NCBI RefSeq assembly: GCF_013141695.1
Contig: NZ_WHNY01000044.1
Coordinates: 1-52,968 of the forward strand
From: Paenibacillus plantarum
Lineage (GTDB): Bacteria; Bacillota; Bacilli; Paenibacillales; NBRC-103111
Length of the DNA stretch: 52,968 bases
Reading direction: 5' to 3'
In this document: positions 26,801 to 35,527 of the stretch, one piece after another
Layout: each line of letters begins with the position of its first letter
How positions within the stretch are numbered: position 1 is the stretch's first letter
Notes under the pieces: model-generated
Told to the model about the DNA's origin: nothing
Database searches by the model: none
What the model saw: the letters and a program-made list of their open reading frames with translations, nothing else
Position numbers and translations under genes: made by a program

Positions 26801-28983
26801 TGTGGCCAGGGCTTGTTTCGTTTAAGGAAGAACTGAAGTTGATTGGCAATCTTAATGCTGAAGGAACGAAGCTTCAGGAAAGCATTGGAAGCAACGTGCA
26901 GTGGGGTGTGTGGGAACATGGGCAGGAGCGCTATGCTGTGGCTATCAATCTGACGAAACAGGAACAGTCAACGAGTATTCCAATTAATTTGCAGGGACAC
27001 CAGATAGAACTCATGTATGGGGATCAACAAAAGCAGTGGGCAAGCTGGGAGAATAGTTTCCATGTAACGTTGGCCCCTGAACAGACGCTCGTGTATCGAA
27101 TTCAATCGTTTACCACGAGTGTGAACACAGCAGTGGAACAATTGCAGGATGCCGAGGAATTGATTTCAAATATAGACTGGAAAGATAAGACAGGATTACT
27201 TATTGGGCAGTTACAGCAATTACTGCAAGCATTGAGTGGTGTTACTGATACGGTAGATGAATCTTTAGAAAAAGCGATTATTTCTCTACAAAATGTAGAG
27301 CAGTTGGAAGAATGGACGGAGCAACAAACGGATAGTGCGTTGGAAGGGAAAAAGGAACAGTTGATTCATGCCCTGGATAAAGTCCGCTCCTATATTGAAC
27401 CTATCGTTCAAACTGCGCTGCAAATTGATCTGCATTTCGATTCCGAACAGACTGTTCAAGGCGACGAGCTGGCGATAACAGTTCAAGTTCGAAATACATT
27501 AGATGCGGCTATACAGAATGCTATGATACGAATATCGTTGCCAGATGCAACGGGGATCGCTCCAATAGAGAACAATATTGGTGATATGAGCAGTGGAGCT
27601 AGCGATACATCGAGCAATTCATTCGATATTCCTATCGAACTGGAATCCGGCGTCTATCCAGTGACGGCTGCCTTACAATTGCAGTACAAGGGGAAAGACT
27701 TAACACTGTCCACAACGAAGTTCTTGCAGATAGAACCGCTTTTGCATGCTGCACTCATCTCGGACAGTATGAATTTGCATCAAACCGGAACACATTCGTT
27801 TTCAATCGAGTTGAAAAACAACTCATCGCAATCGATCACGGTTGACTTGTCGCATGCAGCGCTTGAAGGGATCGATGTTGATCTTGCTCCTTCTGTCCTG
27901 CTAGCAGGCAAAGAAATGAAACAGATAACAGGAACATTAACGATCCCAAACACGGTAACGGAAGGTAATTACCAGTTGGAGGTTGAAGCGAAGGTAGGAA
28001 ATGCAGTTCACATTTCGATGCCGCTCAGCGTTAGCTTAGATACAAATCCCGTGTATAACGGAGGATTTGAGAAGCAAGTTTCCGGTGCTGTGAAAGCGGA
28101 CGGATGGTATATGGCAACGAATACCTGGGATCGAATTGAGGCGCATAGTGGATTAGCTTCTGCTCGGTTAGACCCAGATCCTGCGAACAGCTGGAATGTC
28201 CTTAGTACTGCTTATGATAGAAGTATTCCCGTTATTGCAGGTAAGAAATATGTTTTGTCAGGCTGGGTGAAGAATAGCTCGTTAGCCGGTCTGGTGCAAT
28301 TAGGCATAAGACAGGTAAATGCTGCGATGGGTACCGTAGGCTCCTACTCATGGGGAAATACGAATAATAATAGTGGTTGGACACGATACGAGGTGTCGTT
28401 CACTGCATTGCCGCAAACAACAGCAGTTCAGGTTTACTTCAAGGCGGATCAGTCTGTCGATGGTCAGTCATGGATAGATGATGTGCAAATTCAAGAGGAT
28501 TTGAACCTATTGTTGAATCCAGGATTTGAGCAATTGAACGCTGGAAAGGCTACAAACTGGAGTTACTATTCCACAGCGGGAACCAGTATCGCAACAACGA
28601 GTGAAAGCGCCCGTTCAGGCAACTATGGCATAGCGTTGAAATCAGTGACAACAGCCATGAACCCGGTGTTAGTAAAACAGGGCATGGTCGTTGTCCCAGG
28701 CAAAACGTATGAAGTTTCGGCTTGGATTCGAGCAAATAATCTGCAAGCCTTGGGCTTCAAAATGTATACAGAGGATTATAACGGCACCACATACCTGAGC
28801 TCGCAAGCTGGAAATTATGTTAAACCAGGGCCAGGGGTTTGGACGAAAGTTAGCTTCCGTTTTACAGCCCCTCAAGGGGCAAATAACGCTGTTGTTAACT
28901 TTAGGTTGTATGGAATTGGAAATGTTAACGGTACCGATCAGATTGACTTGGATGATATCGCAGTAATTGAAGTTAATAATTAA
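23878..28983 (+). CDS. Larger paralogue 2 of the secreted multidomain glycosidase-like protein
   Basis: 1,701 residues from the ATG at 23878, spaced like its neighbour from GAGGAG. It repeats the whole plan of the preceding protein, with two additions. First, residues about 40-385 are a glycine-rich run of short strands (SLTISNVYGTMSIGDS, NLTIYGDVVCNGPITFTGNI, GLTIHGNVIAAGDITF) resembling a beta-helix such as bactofilin or adhesin stalks. Second, about 1179-1391 has two immunoglobulin-like or NEW3-like beta domains between the helical segment and the C-terminal jelly rolls. The barrel keeps GWMIMDEPVLNG with Glu838 and WTVLQTFR. Long stretches are nearly identical in DNA to paralogue 1. A strong terminator follows. 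Confidence 0.8.
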   Translation: MLNGKRKHNFFVSLCLAMLLTFSSWNLTTNVANAVTPTPSVLANFQNNVVYGSLGTGNAEISNPASGYTMNPNFADDFSSYFNQQFNAQPLPLDIVTPGSVVAGNKSISQNSSSVAYPSQLYTGSLTISNVYGTMSIGDSTTVGTTVLYGGDSCTIGATSNLTIYGDVVCNGPITFTGNITGLTIHGNVIAAGDITFNSSVGSFTVDKTMSAQGGIAFQGSNITVGHIGGDLIGEGISFHGFSSLSVAGNVSSTLDFMPSSGNYTSFLIGKSLYVTGKSQFSTFNEVTIQGSYYGKGNIDMHDQISTNGLTVGESMLSNGSIDFHGIGAPVNVGQFLGALNQLNFNNNISDLVSLGGITAGQVNIYNNFAPANIVIDYNPPAVATTPILVGGTVTGSVYGVEGIPLKSATVLVNGIGLRAVTKAEGTYTIPNVPAGGYTLTVIKPGYVNGISDQIEVQEGGTSTVSLTLTVEQLLKNGGFEAVANSIPTDWKAFQNGWGSFMGVATEAARTGEYGMAIFTSQSNNPWVMQPIPVEEGATYKLTSWFKAIGVTGNAGYKVEFYSGIENTVENWVTGYESKAPVSQNDGQWHELNYEIQAPLGSKYMYVYLRLFGTGDLYYDDASVIKTINPRQLVGLETDQIYYYPDVTNGTVLAKLRPEDGSFNNKTVDIRIALEGSPSAVFEQTGLPAALEVNIPFDPTVMDLQQPYQITVVLKDEWQQSIDQLEKTIYRWPRPTALPENGPVHVDGQPFFPVIAYHANVEDYPYLKEVGINTVQGNSIRSVEDMEIILDTAQANGLKVLAQLYSGMKVKENFELTRAVVTAVKNHPALLGWMIMDEPVLNGIPQSELLEAYKLIRSIDPDHPTYMVEYDPGAFRMVGQATDILATDVYPYRTDFMQPISAVGESVRSAVANVDDVKPIWTVLQTFRLQNSVYSYLPTINQIRNMAYQSFLAGSKGLAYYSINDPGWKLKDSELWPGLVSFKEELKLIGNLNAEGTKLQESIGSNVQWGVWEHGQERYAVAINLTKQEQSTSIPINLQGHQIELMYGDQQKQWASWENSFHVTLAPEQTLVYRIQSFTTSVNTAVEQLQDAEELISNIDWKDKTGLLIGQLQQLLQALSGVTDTVDESLEKAIISLQNVEQLEEWTEQQTDSALEGKKEQLIHALDKVRSYIEPIVQTALQIDLHFDSEQTVQGDELAITVQVRNTLDAAIQNAMIRISLPDATGIAPIENNIGDMSSGASDTSSNSFDIPIELESGVYPVTAALQLQYKGKDLTLSTTKFLQIEPLLHAALISDSMNLHQTGTHSFSIELKNNSSQSITVDLSHAALEGIDVDLAPSVLLAGKEMKQITGTLTIPNTVTEGNYQLEVEAKVGNAVHISMPLSVSLDTNPVYNGGFEKQVSGAVKADGWYMATNTWDRIEAHSGLASARLDPDPANSWNVLSTAYDRSIPVIAGKKYVLSGWVKNSSLAGLVQLGIRQVNAAMGTVGSYSWGNTNNNSGWTRYEVSFTALPQTTAVQVYFKADQSVDGQSWIDDVQIQEDLNLLLNPGFEQLNAGKATNWSYYSTAGTSIATTSESARSGNYGIALKSVTTAMNPVLVKQGMVVVPGKTYEVSAWIRANNLQALGFKMYTEDYNGTTYLSSQAGNYVKPGPGVWTKVSFRFTAPQGANNAVVNFRLYGIGNVNGTDQIDLDDIAVIEVNN

Positions 28984-28994
28984 AGCTTGGAGTT

Positions 28995-29049
28995 GCCTGA
29001 TAGGTGAGGTAATCATTGACGGAGTACTCATCCTATCAGGCGTGTTTTA
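28995..29049 (+). terminator. Strong Rho-independent terminator
   Basis: GCCTGATAGG (28995-29004) and CCTATCAGGC (29032-29041) are perfect, and the stem extends inward by TGAG/CTCA with one bulge. GTGTTTTATT follows. It divides the importer and glycosidase part from the metabolic-enzyme part of the locus. Confidence 0.8.
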
Positions 29050-29106
29050 TTGATGCGGTCATCACCAATGCAGAATTCTATGGAATATTAGGAGGCTTAA
29101 AGGGAA

Positions 29107-30849
29107 ATGGAATCATTGCAAGCGCTATATTTGAACAAACATCAGCCTGATATCTGGGGGGAAGGGATTTTATTTGCCTATTCCGGGTTAGATGGCACGA
29201 CAGATTCGGCTGCACAATTTGTAGCTACTTCGGGCAGCGGGATAGGACAGTTTCTAATTCATACCCCAATTAGACGCAGATTGAATATAAGTATTCCACA
29301 AACTAGTCATGTACGCGTCATAACCGGAGATACGTTCGTGGCAGATTGGGAGGAGGGCCATGTTATCTTAACCTATGCCGAGTGGCATACATTAGTCGGG
29401 ATAGCTCCAATGCATCTATTGATTAGCGTTGAGAAAGAACTGAATGGGGGTGAAGTAAGTCCTGATGTAAGTAAGCTGGGCTCTAACCCTGAGCATGGCA
29501 GTGAAGTGGTGTTCCTTAGAAGGCTGGATGGCCAATTTTCCTTGTCATACGGGAGAACATTGGAAGAAGCGGGGAACAGAGCTCAACAAGGACTTGAAGT
29601 TAATGTGCGTCATACAGCGGAAAGACATTTGCAATCATACGATCTTCTCCCGGAACTGTCTGCAAATCAAGTAGAACAGCATTCAGACAGGCTGCGTTTA
29701 TTGAAAAAATGTTACAGCATTATGCGTGTAAATACATTGTCGAAAGAAGGAGCCATACAACAGAGATGGTCAACGCCTAATCGCGTGCCACATCGATATA
29801 TGTGGCTTTGGGATTCGGCATTTCATTCCTTTGGGATGAATGACGCTCATCCGGATGCGGCATGGGATTTTTTGCGATCGATGTTGGAGATGCGGCAGGA
29901 GTGTGGCATGATTCCGATTACAGCTGTTTGGACAGGGGAATTTGTGTCCGTGACGCAACCGCCGCTTCTTGCCTGGGCAGTATGGAACAACTTTCTGCGT
30001 AACAAAAAAAGTGAGAATTTGGCCTATGCGTTCCCCATTCTTGAGAAATATTTGGCTTGGGATCTCGCAAATCGAGATGAAAATAAAAATGGTTTACTAG
30101 AATGGAAAATTGAGTTGGATACAAATTGTCGTTCTGGTGAGTCAGGGGCTGACAACTCTCCGCGTTTCGATAGTGGAGAACAACTGGATGTTGTTGATTT
30201 CTCCGTGTTCGCCGCAAACGATATGCTTTACACTGCGTTAATTGCAGAAGAACTTGGCGAAGCAGAGCGTGCAGAGACTTGGAGAAGCCGCTCGCAAAGT
30301 ATGTCTTCAGCAATTCATCTTATGTTGTGGAATGAAGAAGAAGGATTTTATTATGATCGCAAGTTCAACGGAGAGCTTTCAAATGTGAAAGCAGTTAGCG
30401 GATTTCTACCGTTGCTGTTACTTGACTTGCCTTCGGAGCGGGTGGATCGTCTGATTTCAGCGTTGCAGGATTCCAGTCATTTCGGCAGTGTGGTACCTGT
30501 TCCATCGGTCTCGTTATCCCATTCGTCCTATTCCACTGATATGTGGCGCGGTCCGACATGGATAAATATGAACTATCTGATTGTTATAGGGCTTACGCGA
30601 CAGGGAAGACTTGAAGAGGCTCAACGGTTGAAGGAACAAACAATTGCCCTAGTGGATAAATATTATAAGCAATATGGGGTATTGTTCGAATATTATGATT
30701 CATCTGATCATACTGCGCCCGTTCAATGTGATCGAAAAGGGCTGTTCAAGGAGCCTTATGATATCCGTCAAAAGGTAAATGTAATAAGAGATTATCATTG
30801 GACTGCGGCGTTAACGTTTAGTTTATTAGTAGAAGGTTACCGAGTATGA
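29107..30849 (+). CDS. GH63/MGH-like (alpha/alpha)6-barrel glycosidase, cytoplasmic
   Basis: 580 residues. The N-terminal 190 residues are beta-rich, and the remainder is an (alpha/alpha)6 barrel of the trehalase, GH63 and mannosylglycerate-hydrolase superfamily. Key segments are YMWLWDSAFHSFGM (231-244), GESGADNSPRFD (344-355, with Asp349 a candidate general acid) and STDMWRGPTWINMNYL (about 478-493). A second acidic residue in LFEYYDSSD could be the base. There is no signal peptide. It should release terminal glucose or a related sugar from imported oligosaccharides. The next gene overlaps or abuts it, indicating one operon. Confidence 0.82.
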   Translation: MESLQALYLNKHQPDIWGEGILFAYSGLDGTTDSAAQFVATSGSGIGQFLIHTPIRRRLNISIPQTSHVRVITGDTFVADWEEGHVILTYAEWHTLVGIAPMHLLISVEKELNGGEVSPDVSKLGSNPEHGSEVVFLRRLDGQFSLSYGRTLEEAGNRAQQGLEVNVRHTAERHLQSYDLLPELSANQVEQHSDRLRLLKKCYSIMRVNTLSKEGAIQQRWSTPNRVPHRYMWLWDSAFHSFGMNDAHPDAAWDFLRSMLEMRQECGMIPITAVWTGEFVSVTQPPLLAWAVWNNFLRNKKSENLAYAFPILEKYLAWDLANRDENKNGLLEWKIELDTNCRSGESGADNSPRFDSGEQLDVVDFSVFAANDMLYTALIAEELGEAERAETWRSRSQSMSSAIHLMLWNEEEGFYYDRKFNGELSNVKAVSGFLPLLLLDLPSERVDRLISALQDSSHFGSVVPVPSVSLSHSSYSTDMWRGPTWINMNYLIVIGLTRQGRLEEAQRLKEQTIALVDKYYKQYGVLFEYYDSSDHTAPVQCDRKGLFKEPYDIRQKVNVIRDYHWTAALTFSLLVEGYRV

Positions 30850-30866
30850 ACGGAGGTTTTGAAGCT

Positions 30867-31877
30867 ATGCAGAAACAAATTTGGGAATGGACAGGATACA
30901 ACGCGATGACAACTCGAACCACTGAGCGAGAGAGATCTCTGGAGAAGGATCAAGTTGAAGTGCGAATAAAGTCCATTGGCATTTGTGGTACGGATCTTCA
31001 TATTATGGAGGGGCATACCGGATTTAGCCAACCTCCGCTTCCGCTTGGCCATGAATTGGCAGGTGTGGTGGAACGAATTGGTGACGGGGTTGTGAAATGG
31101 AAAGTTGGCGACCGTGTTTGCATTGATCCTTTGATAGGCTGTGGTAAATGCCAAGAATGTTTGGTCGGTCATAAACACCGTTGCAGGGAATCAGGAGAGA
31201 TTGGACTTCAATTTCCCGGAGGCTGGCAGGAGTTCCTTGTTATGCCGTCGACGAATCTTTATAAACTGCCTGATTCCATCAGCTTTGCTGAAGCGACGCA
31301 AGCCGAAACCATCCACTGTTGCTTAGGTGGAGTGGATAAGTTGACCATTCAGCTAGGGCAGAATGTCAGTGTGATAGGGGATGGTCCGACAGGGTTGTAC
31401 TATGTGCAACTATTAAAAGCGGCGGGTGCGGGCAAGGTGAGCTTAATCGGCATGCGGGAAAAACGGCTTGAGTTGGGAATAAGGCTGGGTGCAGATGCTA
31501 TGTTCAATTTGCGTGCTCATGCTGCTCCTCTTGCTGCAGAAACCGAAGATATTGTAATTGATGCGGCAGGAACGGAGTCATCTTTGCGACTTAGCATTGA
31601 ATTGTTGAAAAAAGGTGGACAGCTTTTATTATTCGGATTACCGGGTGAACCCATCTTGGTCGATATTCAAACCGTCGTCTTGAAGGAATTGACATTGTTA
31701 GGTTCAACAAATGCTCCGCAGGTATGGCTGCGGGTTATCGAAATGATGGCGTCCGGTAGCGTGCAGGTAAAACCCTTAATCACCCAATATTATGAGTTCA
31801 ATGAATTGGATAAAGCCGTTGAATTTGCACGAAACGAACCTGATGAGGTCGTAAAAGTGATTGTTAACCACAAATAA
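30867..31877 (+). CDS. Zn-dependent medium-chain (sorbitol/threonine-dehydrogenase-like) dehydrogenase
   Basis: 336 residues from the ATG at 30867, ten bases after GGAGG; the earlier ATG at 30846 overlaps the previous stop but lies before that site. Catalytic zinc ligands are Cys40 (GICGTD), His62-Glu63 (GHE) and Glu147. The structural zinc site has Cys92, Cys95, Cys98 and Cys106. The NAD(P) site is GDGPTG (171-176). The family oxidises alcohols and sugars, commonly at C1 or C2. Its place before an enolase-superfamily enzyme and near an SMP-30 lactonase fits a sugar-to-lactone oxidation, but the substrate is unproven. Confidence 0.9.
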   Translation: MQKQIWEWTGYNAMTTRTTERERSLEKDQVEVRIKSIGICGTDLHIMEGHTGFSQPPLPLGHELAGVVERIGDGVVKWKVGDRVCIDPLIGCGKCQECLVGHKHRCRESGEIGLQFPGGWQEFLVMPSTNLYKLPDSISFAEATQAETIHCCLGGVDKLTIQLGQNVSVIGDGPTGLYYVQLLKAAGAGKVSLIGMREKRLELGIRLGADAMFNLRAHAAPLAAETEDIVIDAAGTESSLRLSIELLKKGGQLLLFGLPGEPILVDIQTVVLKELTLLGSTNAPQVWLRVIEMMASGSVQVKPLITQYYEFNELDKAVEFARNEPDEVVKVIVNHK

Positions 31878-31924
31878 TTCAGCGATTGCGAGTGAAAATA
31901 AAGAAAACTTGAGGAGGAGTCGCA

Positions 31925-33085
31925 ATGAAAATCACAGCGGTTCACACAAAAGCCATTAAAATCCCTTTTTATAAAGGAGAAAAATGGTCCGGAGGTACGC
32001 GCTACAGCGCACCCTCATTAATTGTTCAGATTGAGACAGATGAAGGATTAATTGGGATCGGTGAATCCGTAGGGCCAACCATTCCGGTAATTCAAACGGT
32101 AGTTGACAAAGAATTTGCGCCTTTCGTGATCGGTCGCGACCCGATGGAGTTGGAATCTATTCTCCATCAGCTCGAGGAATACAGTGTAAATTGGAAGGAA
32201 ATTGGTTATTACGGTATGGCAGGCATTGAAATGGCCTTGCTTGATCTGCGGGGGAAAATTCTTAATACACCCGTCTATAATTTATTAGGCGGGAAGGTCA
32301 AACGGGAAGTAGCTTTCGCGGGCTACATTTTTATCGATAAACCAGAAAATAATGCCGAAGAAGCGCGGAAATTTGCTGCAGCAGGGTATTCCGAATTGAA
32401 GTTGAAGGTTGGGCGCGATATTGATTTGGATACCTTGCGTGTAAAGGCCGTGCGTGAAGCAGTTGGCCCCGCGATGAAGATCCGAATAGATGCCAATCAG
32501 AATTGGAGTGTACCAACGGCCATTAAGGCCATTCGCAAAATGGAGAAATATGATTTGCAAATGGTTGAGCAGCCCACTCGGTATGATGACGTGGACGGTA
32601 TGGCAGCTGTAGCCCGTGCAGTAGATGTACCTATTATTGCGGATGAAGGCTGTGCTACTTATGAGGATGCGCTCCGCCTGATTGATAAAAGAGCATGTGC
32701 GTGCTTTCTAGTCTACCCATCCGAAGCAGGAGGCATCTTGAAAGCGAAGCAAATTGTCGATTTAGCCAATCATGCCGGAATTTGGTGTGTGACCGGTAGC
32801 TGGGCGGAAACGGGAATAGGAACTTTAGGTAATATTCATATGGTGGCTTCTTCTCGCAATTTCCCTTTTGCAAATGATACACATCTTAAGTTCATGAAGG
32901 GTGATCTACTTCGTGAGGAACTTGTCTTTAATCAAGGGAAAATAACTGTGCCCGATCGACCTGGCTTCGGCATTGATTTGGATATTACCAAGCTGGATCA
33001 CTTTGGCACCAATTTTGAACGGGAAATGGTTTTCTATGATCCACAGGATCCGCAATTCCAACCGCGTATTGGTCAGATTTTATAA
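31925..33085 (+). CDS. Enolase-superfamily enzyme (mandelate racemase/muconate lactonizing type), probable acid-sugar dehydratase
   Basis: 386 residues with GAGGAG before the ATG. The lid domain is at 1-125 and the barrel follows. Catalytic Lys pair ELKLKVG (Lys159, Lys161); metal ligands Asp189 (RIDANQNW), Glu215 (VEQPTRYDD) and Asp240-Glu241 (IIADEG). The position that is Lys in the muconate-lactonizing subgroup (strand 6) is Tyr264 in LVYPSEAGG, and no clear His-Asp dyad of the mandelate racemase subgroup is visible, so the second general base is uncertain. Members typically dehydrate sugar acids to 2-keto-3-deoxy acids or racemise. Context between a dehydrogenase and a lactonase favours dehydratase. 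Confidence 0.85.
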   Translation: MKITAVHTKAIKIPFYKGEKWSGGTRYSAPSLIVQIETDEGLIGIGESVGPTIPVIQTVVDKEFAPFVIGRDPMELESILHQLEEYSVNWKEIGYYGMAGIEMALLDLRGKILNTPVYNLLGGKVKREVAFAGYIFIDKPENNAEEARKFAAAGYSELKLKVGRDIDLDTLRVKAVREAVGPAMKIRIDANQNWSVPTAIKAIRKMEKYDLQMVEQPTRYDDVDGMAAVARAVDVPIIADEGCATYEDALRLIDKRACACFLVYPSEAGGILKAKQIVDLANHAGIWCVTGSWAETGIGTLGNIHMVASSRNFPFANDTHLKFMKGDLLREELVFNQGKITVPDRPGFGIDLDITKLDHFGTNFEREMVFYDPQDPQFQPRIGQIL

Positions 33086-33108
33086 TCCATTTTGAGGTGG
33101 TTTAATAC

Positions 33109-33810
33109 ATGAGGATTTTGGCAATTGGCGCACATCCGGATGATGTTGAGCTCTGTTGTGGAGGAACTTTAGCGAAATATGCTGGACGAGGCGACCAAGT
33201 GACGATTTTGATTGCAACCAATGGCAATGTGGGATCGCCGACATTGACCATGAAAGAAATCGCGGATGTACGTTATAAGGAAGCCCAGGCTAGTGCTGAT
33301 GTGATCGGTGCGGATTTGATTTGGCTGAATTACGATGATGAATTCCTGTTTCATAACCGCGAATCAAGAATGACTTTTATCAATGCGATCCGCAAAGCGA
33401 ATCCTGATGTGATGCTTGTACATAGCAACAATGACTATCATCCTGACCATCGGATCTGTTCGGAAATTTCAATTGACTGCCGCATACCGGTTACCGTCCC
33501 CTTGATCGTTACTGAATATCCGGCAATGGTTAAAATTCCACATGTATTCATGTATGACAATGTGGGCGGTATCGATTTTCAGCCAGAAGCTTATGTCGAT
33601 ATTACCGATACGATTCAAACGAAAGCCAAGATGCTTAAGTGTCATGCAAGCCAAGATATTTGGCTGCAGCATATGTACGGTTCCGATATTGTTGCCAATA
33701 TGGTCAGAACCTCGAGCTTCCGTGGTCAAGGTCCGGGTGTTAAATATGCGGAAGGCTTCCGTAGTCTGCCCATGTTCCCGATTCCAGGAGGAGCACATCT
33801 GCTTCCATAA
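33109..33810 (+). CDS. LmbE/PIG-L family Zn-dependent N-deacetylase
   Basis: 233 residues. The N-terminal zinc motif AHPDD (His9, Asp11, Asp12) and the third ligand in HPDH (His111-His114) are intact, and the length is normal for the family. These enzymes remove acyl groups from N-acetylglucosamine-containing conjugates (BshB, MshB, PIG-L) or antibiotics. In this operon, the neighbours suggest an N-acylated sugar or sugar acid rather than bacillithiol synthesis: there are no bshA or bshC partners. A GAGGTGG site precedes the ATG, and the gene lies 23 bases after the enolase-superfamily gene. Confidence 0.88.
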   Translation: MRILAIGAHPDDVELCCGGTLAKYAGRGDQVTILIATNGNVGSPTLTMKEIADVRYKEAQASADVIGADLIWLNYDDEFLFHNRESRMTFINAIRKANPDVMLVHSNNDYHPDHRICSEISIDCRIPVTVPLIVTEYPAMVKIPHVFMYDNVGGIDFQPEAYVDITDTIQTKAKMLKCHASQDIWLQHMYGSDIVANMVRTSSFRGQGPGVKYAEGFRSLPMFPIPGGAHLLP

Positions 33811-33881
33811 GCTTACGCTTCGCTCTCAAGCTTGTTAGTTTTGAGGACACTATGCTTACTATGGATTGAGGGGGGATGCAA

Positions 33882-34727
33882 ATGGATGCGCCGTTGTATA
33901 GATCGCGTGCTTATACTGCACCATCTGGCTTTACGACAAGTATTGAGGGACCAGTTTGTGATAGGGAGGGCAACCTATATGCTGTCAATTACGAACGAAG
34001 ACATACGATTGGACAAGTGAACCCGCAAGGGGAAAGTAGTCTTTGGATTGAGCTTCCGGAAGGAAGTACAGGCTGCGGGATGAGGATGAATGCCCAAGAT
34101 GAGATTTTCGTTGCCGACCATACGGGTCATAATGTGTTGAAAGTAGATGTAAAGACGGGTGTTGTATCCGTATGGGCTCATGAGCTGCGCATGCATCAGC
34201 CTAACGATCTTGCCATTACTTCGCAAGGTGTACTGTTTGCAAGCGATCCAAATTGGAGTGATTCTACTGGACAATTATGGCGGATCGACACGGATGGTAA
34301 TGTGAAGCTGCTTGAAGCTCACATGGGGACGACCAACGGTATTGAGGTTAGCCCGGATGAACGGGTGCTCTATGTCAATGAAACGATTCAACGTACCATT
34401 TGGGCATATGATCTTTCGACTGATTATGAGATTAGCAATAAGCGTATATTTATCCAATTTCCTGATTATGGTTTGGACGGTATGCGCTGTGATGCACAGG
34501 GGAACTTGTATGTGACCCGTTTTGGCAAGGGTTGCATTGCCAAAGTTTCTTCAACTGGAGAGCTGCTCTTCGATATTCCACTAATTGGGCTGAATTGTAC
34601 TAATCTGACCTTTGGCGGGGAGGATGGGCGCGACTGTTACGTCACCATATCGGATAACGGAAATATTGAACACTTCCGGACAGAAGTCCCAGGTAGGTGC
34701 TGGACGATGTGGAGAACTGATAGGTAA
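33882..34727 (+). CDS. SMP-30/gluconolactonase family lactonase
   Basis: 281 residues from the ATG at 33882, chosen because GAGGGGG ends six bases before it, whereas the ATG at 33876 touches the site. A six-bladed beta-propeller with the family's metal ligands: Glu in SIEGPVCD, Asn in HQPNDLA, Asn in TTNGIEV and Asp in LDGMRCD. It hydrolyses aldonolactones to sugar acids in cytoplasmic oxidative routes. It follows the deacetylase and precedes the SDR. No signal peptide. Confidence 0.87.
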   Translation: MDAPLYRSRAYTAPSGFTTSIEGPVCDREGNLYAVNYERRHTIGQVNPQGESSLWIELPEGSTGCGMRMNAQDEIFVADHTGHNVLKVDVKTGVVSVWAHELRMHQPNDLAITSQGVLFASDPNWSDSTGQLWRIDTDGNVKLLEAHMGTTNGIEVSPDERVLYVNETIQRTIWAYDLSTDYEISNKRIFIQFPDYGLDGMRCDAQGNLYVTRFGKGCIAKVSSTGELLFDIPLIGLNCTNLTFGGEDGRDCYVTISDNGNIEHFRTEVPGRCWTMWRTDR

Positions 34728-34774
34728 GCAAACCTAGTTAAGCTCGATTACGATAAATGATGAGGTGAGTGAAT

Positions 34775-35527
34775 TTGCAAGCTTTAGAAGGAAAAGTAAT
34801 TTTAGTAACGGGTGCACTGGGGAAGATTGGAAGAGCCTCGGTAAAATGCTTTTTAGATGAGGGTGCCGTCGTGGCGTTCTGCGATCAACTAGAGCTGGAA
34901 CTATTTCCTGATATGTTTCAATTAAGTAAGGAATATGGACCATCGCGCCTGCTCTTCATCCAATCCGATGCGAATGATGAAGCGCAGGTGATCCAACTGA
35001 TCGAATCCATACGCAGCAGCTTTGGCCGATTGGATGGATTACTGCATACTGTATACACGCAGGTTCAGAAAGCAGCGCTCGATTTGTCCCTAGAAGAATG
35101 GAATCATGTTTTGCTTGGTTCCTTGACTAGTACGTTTTTGGTGAATAAATACAGTATTCAACTGATGATTCAGCATGGTGGAGGTGCCATAGTTAATACC
35201 TCTTCCGTATTGGGCGAGACTGGGGCTGTGGCCAATTTAGCTTATGGGACGGCAAAAGCAGGTATGAATCAATTTACCAAGCTTATTGCTTTTGATTATG
35301 CAGACCAAGGGATTCGTGCGAATGTAATTGCTCCCGGGGATATTAAAACGATAGAACAAATAGCTGCAATGACGGAAGAACAGCTGGGGGCTATTCGCAA
35401 GCTTACACTATTGAAGCGCAGCGGTACACCGGAGGAAGTAGCTAAGCTGTCCGCTTTCCTGCTGTCTGATGCATCCTCATATATAACTGGAACGAAGATT
35501 ACGATTGATGGGGGATATAAGCTATGA
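34775..35527 (+). CDS. Short-chain dehydrogenase/reductase (SDR)
   Basis: 250 residues from TTG at 34775 (AGGTGAG ends five bases upstream); GTG at 34769 overlaps that site. Nucleotide motif TGALGKIG near residue 12, catalytic Ser144 (NTSS), Tyr157 and Lys161 (YGTAKAG), and C-terminal SYITGTKITIDGGYKL typical of classical SDRs. The usual NNAG strand-4 motif is replaced by LLHTVYTQ, an uncommon variation. Substrate is unknown; in non-phosphorylative sugar routes an SDR oxidises either the sugar or the 2-keto-3-deoxy acid. Its stop overlaps the next start by four bases. Confidence 0.88.
   Translation: MQALEGKVILVTGALGKIGRASVKCFLDEGAVVAFCDQLELELFPDMFQLSKEYGPSRLLFIQSDANDEAQVIQLIESIRSSFGRLDGLLHTVYTQVQKAALDLSLEEWNHVLLGSLTSTFLVNKYSIQLMIQHGGGAIVNTSSVLGETGAVANLAYGTAKAGMNQFTKLIAFDYADQGIRANVIAPGDIKTIEQIAAMTEEQLGAIRKLTLLKRSGTPEEVAKLSAFLLSDASSYITGTKITIDGGYKL

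Noticed and set aside
29918..30313. 131-residue antisense ORF within the GH63-like gene, and other long antisense frames such as 9463-9909 and 22531-22911
   Set aside because: They lack ribosome sites and domain likeness, and lie opposite strongly conserved coding sequence.
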